64,000 bases of DNA from Desmodus rotundus (Eukaryota > Chordata > Mammalia > Chiroptera > Phyllostomidae), in the NCBI RefSeq assembly GCF_022682495.2, contig NC_071388.1, forward strand, positions 179,791,528 through 179,855,527, in the 5' to 3' direction. This document shows, in pieces, positions 58,127 through 64,000 of the stretch. The notes under the pieces were generated by a model, which was not told where the DNA came from, made no database searches, and worked only from the letters and a program-made list of their open reading frames with translations. The position numbers were made by a program, and so were the translations under genes. Every line of letters starts with the position of its first letter. Position 1 is the stretch's first letter.

Positions 58127-59280
58127 ATTTCTTTAATTTGTCAGTTACAGTTGACACGCAATATTATTTTATATTAGTTTCAGGTGTAGAGCAGAGCACT
58201 TAGACATTTATAAAATCCATGACATAGTCCTCCTGATAAAGTCTTAGTGCCCATATGGCACCACACGTGGTTATTTGCAATATTATTGACTATATTCCCT
58301 ATTCTGTACTTTACATCCTTGTGACTATTTGGTAGCTACTAATTTGTACTTCTTAATACCTTTACCTTGGTCACCCAGCCTCCCAATTCCCCTCCCTTGT
58401 GACAATCATCATTTTTTTCTCTGAATCTACATGTTTGTTGCTGTTTTTGTTTGTTTGTTCATATGTGTGCTTTTTTTTGTTCTTTAGATTCCACAAATCA
58501 TATGGTATTTGCCTTTCTCTGTCTTATTTCACTTAGCACAGTACCCTCTAGGTTCATCCATACTGATGAGCACTTAGAGTGCCTCCATATCTTGGCTACT
58601 GTAAATAACACTGCAATGAACATAGGGGTGCATATACCTTTTCAAATTGGTAGTTTGCACTTCTTTAGATAAATATCCAGAAGTGAAATTGCCAGATCAT
58701 ATGGTAGTTCTATTATTTTTTTGAGGAACCGCCACACTGTTCTCCATAGTGGCTGCACCAGTCTATATTCCCACCACAGTGCACAAGGGTTCTCTTTTCT
58801 CCACATCTTTGCCAACACTTGTTTGTTAATTTATTGATGATACCATCCCAATTTATTTTACGAGTCTTATATAACTGGCACAAAAATACTGCATTACAAA
58901 AGAGCAGACTATATTTATAAATATGGATTCATATATTCTAAATACTATATTAGCAAATTGAATCCAGCTGTATATTTTTAAAAAAGCATATAGCATGACT
59001 AAGTAGATTTATTCCAGAATGCAAGAATGGCTTAACATTAGACATTCTATTAATGCTGTGCATTATATTAATAAGTAAAAGAAGAAAAAAGCATACATTT
59101 TATTAATAAATGCCGAGTTTTTTATGCTAAAAACTAGAAATTCTAAAAAAATAAAATAAAATAGAGGAAGAACAGAAGGATACTGCTTTAACTATGTTTT
59201 AAAAAATTAGAAATCAACAGTAAAATTCACACTGAATCATAAAAATTAGAGGCACTACATTAGAGAGAGGAAAAATTAAA
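58127..59280 (-). mobile_element. Old L1 with 5' inversion
   Basis: 58127-58842 is antisense L1 3' end ('cagttacagttgacacgcaa', 'cactgcaatgaacatagggg', 'tctccatagtggctgcacca', 'tctccacatctttgccaaca'). 58850-59280 is sense L1 ORF2 from the RT region ('tattagcaaattgaatccag', 'gatttattccagaatgcaag', 'cacactgaatcataaaaatt'). On the minus strand: inverted RT segment, then normal 3' end, consistent with twin priming. Confidence 0.75.
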
Positions 59281-59699
59281 AGATATGTTTAATATTGTTC
59301 TATAGTTAAAACAAAGTAAAATGAAATGAGGTATACCTTACTGGAAAGAATATCATTTGAAATTTTTTTGTTTATCAGTGCAGAAAACAAACTTAAACTT
59401 TCTTTAAACAATAGAGATTTTTTTTTTTACTAAACATTAAAGGTGGGTATTAAAGTAAGGCAAATTTAACATCAGAATCAAGAAATATTAGGGGCTTGGG
59501 CTTGTATTAAATGGAAAAGATAGTTAGACAGCGCCACCCTGTTTAGCCAGGGGAGGGAGGGAGAAATGCAAGTGGAAAATTAGGTTTAAAGGCTTTGTAG
59601 GGTCCATTATATGCCCTTACCTAATCAGTAAACTTATCTCCAACTGCTAGCACCCACATAAATTCCACCTTCTGTTGCCCTACCTTTTAGCTTATTCAT
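59281..59699. other. Unassigned spacer
   Basis: Nothing recognised; includes a poly-T run at about 59419. Confidence 0.5.
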
Positions 59700-59850
59700 C
59701 CTTAAAGGCGGGATAGCCAGGTTTCAAGGCAGAAAGCCTGAGTTCAAATCATGACTCTGCTATTTACAAGTGCTGTGACTTTGGGCACATTACTTAACAG
59801 AAACTAAAGCTTCAATGTCTGCAGGTATAAGATGTGCTATCAACCATACT
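59700..59850 (+). repeat. MIR SINE
   Basis: 'gcctgagttcaaatcatgac', 'tctgctatttacaagtgctg', 'tgactttgggcacattactt' are an excellent MIR core match. Confidence 0.85.
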
Positions 59851-60339
59851 TGACTCTTGTGGGCAGTTACAAAACAAAAGTGAACTAACCTCAGCCTTGG
59901 TGTTTAGTAAAAATGCTCACTATAGAAAATACTATCTACCAGAATCCCAAGCCTGGGATGCTAATTCTATACAGGAAAGACCATCTGAGTGAAAGATATA
60001 AACTAAAAATGTCCAGGTATCAACTATAGCAACTGGGGATACCCTAGCAGGAGCTCTGGATACCAACAACCTAACAACAAAGGAAAAGATAAAGTGAATA
60101 GTAAAAGGACCATTCGTCTGAGAAAGGCTTTGGGAAGCAGCAATCACTTGGAAACTCTGGGTTGAGAGACGTAATGCCTGCTGTGGGTTATGGTATATGG
60201 AACTCCTGAATCCTCCCTTCAGGGAGATCCACAGTAAAGATACCAGCTCCTCATCAAGGCTTCTGGAGTTCAACTGGTCTTTATTTAAATCAGACGCAAT
60301 TCACAGGTTGAGCCACTGGGGTGTTAAACTAAGCTCTCG

Positions 60340-60372
60340 TAGTGTAAAGCTATCATTATTAGCTTTACACTA
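60340..60372. repeat. Perfect 13-bp inverted repeat
   Basis: TAGTGTAAAGCTA and TAGCTTTACACTA are exact reverse complements with a 7-base loop (TCATTAT). An overlapping second symmetry (TATTAGC .. GCTAATA) allows an alternative hairpin. Confidence 0.85.
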
Positions 60373-61886
60373 AGCTAATAATAATAGTGTATTGGATGTT
60401 AGTGTTGATGAATACACACACACTTTTATATATTCATGAAAACTATACACATATGGAGATAAGTATATGTACTTATAATTACAGATTCCCCAAGCTCTAT
60501 TGGGAATATCTTTCTTCCATGTTCGGTGCATGTCTTCCTTTGCTCTACCAGTTTTCCTTACAGCCATCCCAAGCCTCAGCCTTCTCTAGCGCTGCTCTGT
60601 TTGCCTCTGTTTCCTTAGAAGCAAGGAAGCACAGGGCCCGGATGCCTCTCTTTCCAGGACCCAAATGTAGTGACCCTTTTGAGTAATCTGACCCTGCAAC
60701 AGCAAACCTCCAACAAGACTAAGAGAAGAAAACAGAACTGTGTCCACATCACAGAGTTGCAAAGTGCTGCAGGGAGAGGAAATTATCACAACAGGAGGAG
60801 ATAAAGGATTCTTTGGTGGCCAGGAAATCAGGGGTAAGAACTGCAGGGGAGACATTGGGAGAGGCAAAGTGACATCTACATATTAAAGAAAATAAGCAAG
60901 AAGTGAATGAGGTTGTAATTCCACCCTGGGGGTTCTGGTGACAAACCGCTCTGATTCTGACTTCATGGTACAAGTCGCCGCCAGCACCCCTCGCTGGAAT
61001 TATAGCCTTGCATTACTGAGTTGCTTGTCTGTTATTATGCTCAGAAGAGTTTAAAAAATATGCCCAGTGTTGTTGAAATGAGAAGTGGTGGCAGCCAGGC
61101 ATAGCTTGCAATCAAGTTCCTCCTGAAAATGTTCCAAGAGAGCTTTGATGGCCTGAAGTGGCTGCCACATGGCCTTGTTGGTAGGTTATTTTCAAAGTTC
61201 ATCTTCCATCAGGTTTCTTCTATTTCGAGCTGGACCCACAATTGTGATAGCTTCTAATTCCCTGCCACTAAGCCACGGGGCATTAATGACCGGGCCCATG
61301 GTAGTGGCATCAGTCCTAGAGTGAACTAAACTAATAATCTTGGATCCAAATTCTTGCAAAATGCATGTCCATCACAAAAGTGTCACATGCTTTGGGAACA
61401 ATGTCTTTCTGAATAGAGGAAAGAAAGGTGGGTAATGGGAGAGTTGTGGGGAAAATGAGGAAATTAAGGCTAATCATATACCAATCATATTTATGAGTTT
61501 TTTAGAAGTATTTTCTAAGGGCATGGAAAGTTCCACAATCCTGGATGTTCTCTTGTCTGGAATCACCTAAGAATGAAACCAGTTTGGCTATAATCATAGC
61601 TCGCTTTTTCATTTAATTTCTGTGAGCATTTATTTAGAGCAGTAAATGATGGTCTAGATTTTATCCAGCAGGATGCGTAACCAAGTAAATGTGGCTATTT
61701 ATAAGTGGCTAGATATAAGGCTATGAGTAATTTTTATCAAATTAAAACCTGAATTGATACATTATTCTTCTTTATTACTTTACTCCTCCCAAACCCTTAG
61801 CACGGTGTTCTAAACATAGTAGTCATGAGTTCTTTATTTGCATAAATGGATGGGAGGGTGGATGGATGCATGGATGTGGAGTTTTC

Positions 61887-61916
61887 GTTGTTGTTGTTTT
61901 GTTTTGTTTTGTTTTT
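61887..61916. repeat. GTT/GTTTT simple repeat
   Basis: Three GTT units followed by three GTTTT units and a T run. Confidence 0.85.
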
Positions 61917-62586
61917 TCCCACAACTAAGGCTGTCTATGGGTACCAGAAAAATGATTCAAGCAGAGGTCCCATGATGCAAAGTGTCCTATTATATTCTAC
62001 CAAAAATAGCCCACTCTACCTTCCATGAGGCCTCTGAATCCAATACTAAAGTAATTTCCTGTTTTTCTATTATTTGTGCCAGTTTGACTTAATACAGTGA
62101 TGGATATGAAAGAAGAAATGGGTAAATAGGGGGTGGATTAGGCAAAAAGGAAGCAAATAACTTGGCATCATTTGCAAAACAGAAAAGAAAGCAATTCAGA
62201 GAAACTATGCAGCTCTTCTTCAAGTTTCCTTTATGTACAATGGGGCCACTCCAGAATTATCATAAACACTGTAAAAGTCTACATTTAGTATCTAAAAATT
62301 AAAAAAGTAACTTTCTGTAACACCAGTTTCAGTTTAAATTATTATATAGAAGCTCTTTGATTACTTTTGTTCCCATTGGTAGAATTATTTTGCATTCCTG
62401 GCCTCTCTTCTGCCTGTGAGAGTCCAGTACTTCATTTCCAGGGCCAGGCACAAAGCTTTGAAGCCCAGCTGTAGACCCGTCATTTATGATCTTTGTTGGC
62501 TTCATTCCTATTTCATTTCTTTATGGTGCATTTTAAACAGAATATTTTTGAATTGTATTCTGTGGTTGCTTTTCATTACAATGTAA

Positions 62587-62799
62587 AAAACCCTGGCTGA
62601 TGTGGCTCAGTTGGCTGGATATTGTTCCGTGAAGCAAAAGGTCATCAGTTCGGTTCCCAGTCAGGGCACATGCATGGGTTGTGGGGCAGTCCCCAGTCAG
62701 GGTGCATATAAGAGGCAACTGATCGATGTTTCTCTTCCTCTCTTTCTCCCTCCCTTCCCCTCTCTCTAAGGATAAATACATAAAATCATTTTAAAAAGT
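62587..62799 (+). mobile_element. VES-type SINE (copy 4)
   Basis: Starts at 62591 with CCCTGGCTGATGTGGCTCAG and has 'tcggttcccagtcagggcac' (B-box region), 'atgcatgggttgtggggcag', a CT-rich block and an ATAAAATCATTTTAAAAA tail. A 7-bp duplication AATGTAA (62580-62586, 62800-62806) flanks it; the neighbouring bases are also similar. Confidence 0.93.
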
Positions 62800-64000
62800 A
62801 ATGTAAGAAAATTCTTGATTTTTATTTAGTGATCACCTCATTTTCTTGTGATCAAGACTTTTCAAGTGATTCAAATATTCTAAGTGGGTAATCATTTCAC
62901 CTACAAATAAGAAGTTTGTCTCTTTGAATTCAATAACTATATCTTTTTGTTCCTCTTCCTATCTTAATTGTATCGCCTAGAACACATAGAACAGTTTTGA
63001 AATGTAGAGATCCTTCGCCAGCTGTGCAACTTTGGGCAAATTACCCACACATGTCTCAGTTTACTTCTTTGTAAAATTGGGGTAATACCACTATTAGCCT
63101 AAAATGTTGTAAATCATAATGCTCTCAGAAAAATATAATCACTTACTTATATAGCACTGTAATTATTTTATCCATATCAGAATGCACATCAGCGATTTCT
63201 GTTGTGATAGTGTTCATAATCATCATTTTAGTGGACATGTAATATTCAAGTGAGTTGAGGAGCTTCCATTTTTATTTATTACCTATCTATTTCTCCAGAA
63301 TATTTGAGGTTTTCATACAATGGCATTCAAAATAGGAGTTTTTTTTTCAATTGACTTTCATTAAAAAAAATGGTTGCAAAATCAATTTTAGTTAGTCCTA
63401 GACCAAAAAGTGACTAAAATTGTCATATTTTGGAAACACATGATATTTACTTTCTACAATGGAAAAGCATCATAATTATTTTCTGTTTTCTATGCATATG
63501 TGTAACAAATCCTAACATCAGCCTACTCAAAAGCAATTGTGATAAACAACATATTAAAAAGTAATTAATATATTTTGAATTTTAAATATAGAAGGGATTT
63601 TTCATGACCTGTCTGTAGTGTAGTCCAATCTTCCTATATTACAGATGGAAAAACCAAAACACAGAACAGGTCCTTGAATTTTTATGGTATTTGTGAAGAA
63701 ACTATCAAGCATTTTATGGCAGATAACTTCATGTATTTGAAGACGACACATCATTCATTTCTTAATTAATGGACATTTATTCTACATTCACAATGTCAAA
63801 GAGCTGCATATACAACAGTGAACAAAATCATCCAAAGAACAGGAGCAATATTTGAATATCCAAAGCTCAGAAACAGCTCTGTCACTAGCCTAAACGTGAA
63901 GAAATTTTGGCCATCATCCCCACACAAGATAGGTAATCAGAAATCAAAATTCGTGAGGCTTGTACCTCACATATACAGCCAGTAGTAACCTTCCCTAAGC
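62800..64000. other. Unassigned AT-rich DNA with MIR traces
   Basis: No gene recognised. A MIR fragment is listed separately; 63620-63680 ('tacagatggaaaaaccaaaa') may be another on the minus strand, and 63760-63830 resembles an ancient repeat fragment. Confidence 0.45.
63015..63150 (+). repeat. MIR SINE
   Basis: 'cagctgtgcaactttgggca', 'aattacccacacatgtctca', 'gtttacttctttgtaaaatt' and 'ggggtaataccactattag' follow MIR in order. Confidence 0.75.

Larger units (their letters stand above)
59851..62579. other. Unassigned non-coding DNA
   Basis: No gene recognised. 61081-61420, read on the minus strand, has a protein-like stretch but stops and no identity (see findings). 60490-60980 is GC-richer with short opposed open frames. 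Simple repeats lie at 61845-61880 (GGAT-rich) and 61887-61916 (GTTTT units). A perfect hairpin lies at 60340-60372. Confidence 0.45.

Noticed and set aside
62591..62665. tRNA-like sequence with A- and B-box features
   Set aside because: It is the head of a VES SINE, complete with tail and target duplication, not a tRNA gene; it lacks a foldable anticodon arm and acceptor pairing. The same applies to the other three VES copies.

Overview
This window looks like non-coding DNA from a bat, most likely of the Yangochiroptera. The strongest evidence is four tRNA-derived VES-type SINEs, each opening with the CCCTGGCTG.. head and each flanked by a visible target-site duplication. They lie on a background of mammalian LINE-1, MIR, L2, MaLR LTR and hAT relics. 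Sequence is AT-rich and CpG-poor. I found no convincing host exon, promoter island, RNA gene, operon or CRISPR array. The species assignment is inference from repeat content.

Layout. 1-6.5 kb: AT-rich unassigned DNA, MIR pieces, a MaLR LTR and VES 1. 6.5-9.8 kb: a degenerate mariner with recognisable transposase C-terminus, then a mosaic of L1 3' end, a second mariner's end and L1 ORF2 split by VES 2. 12.7-16.1 kb: VES 3, a TA-flanked MITE, an old L1, a 38-bp perfect palindrome, and an L1 on the minus strand that keeps both termini and ORF1 but lacks ORF2. 16.1-26.1 kb: mostly unassigned DNA with MaLR and MIR traces, one L1 and a recent ~73-bp tandem duplication. 26.1-31 kb: two head-to-tail, internally deleted L1s. 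33.5-35.05 kb: an L1 with 5' UTR joined to 3' UTR, both ORFs missing, bounded by a 16-bp target-site duplication. 35.5-36.8 kb: a hAT relic and a MaLR LTR.

39.1-43.6 kb is a nested stack: an old L1 holds a second, 5'-inverted L1, which holds an 823-bp solo endogenous-retrovirus LTR (6-bp duplication) and a younger short L1. 43.6-64 kb carries further old L1s (two more with 5' inversions), an L2 tail, hAT pieces, a MaLR LTR, MIRs, VES 4 and long unassigned stretches.

No cooperating gene system was found. The recurring theme is retrotransposon damage and reuse: at least four L1 copies are internally deleted at different points, and two of these keep both ends, so they probably inserted already deleted. 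Repeat family names rest on remembered consensus patterns, not on a database search; boundaries are generally good to about 10-30 bases unless a duplication fixes them.
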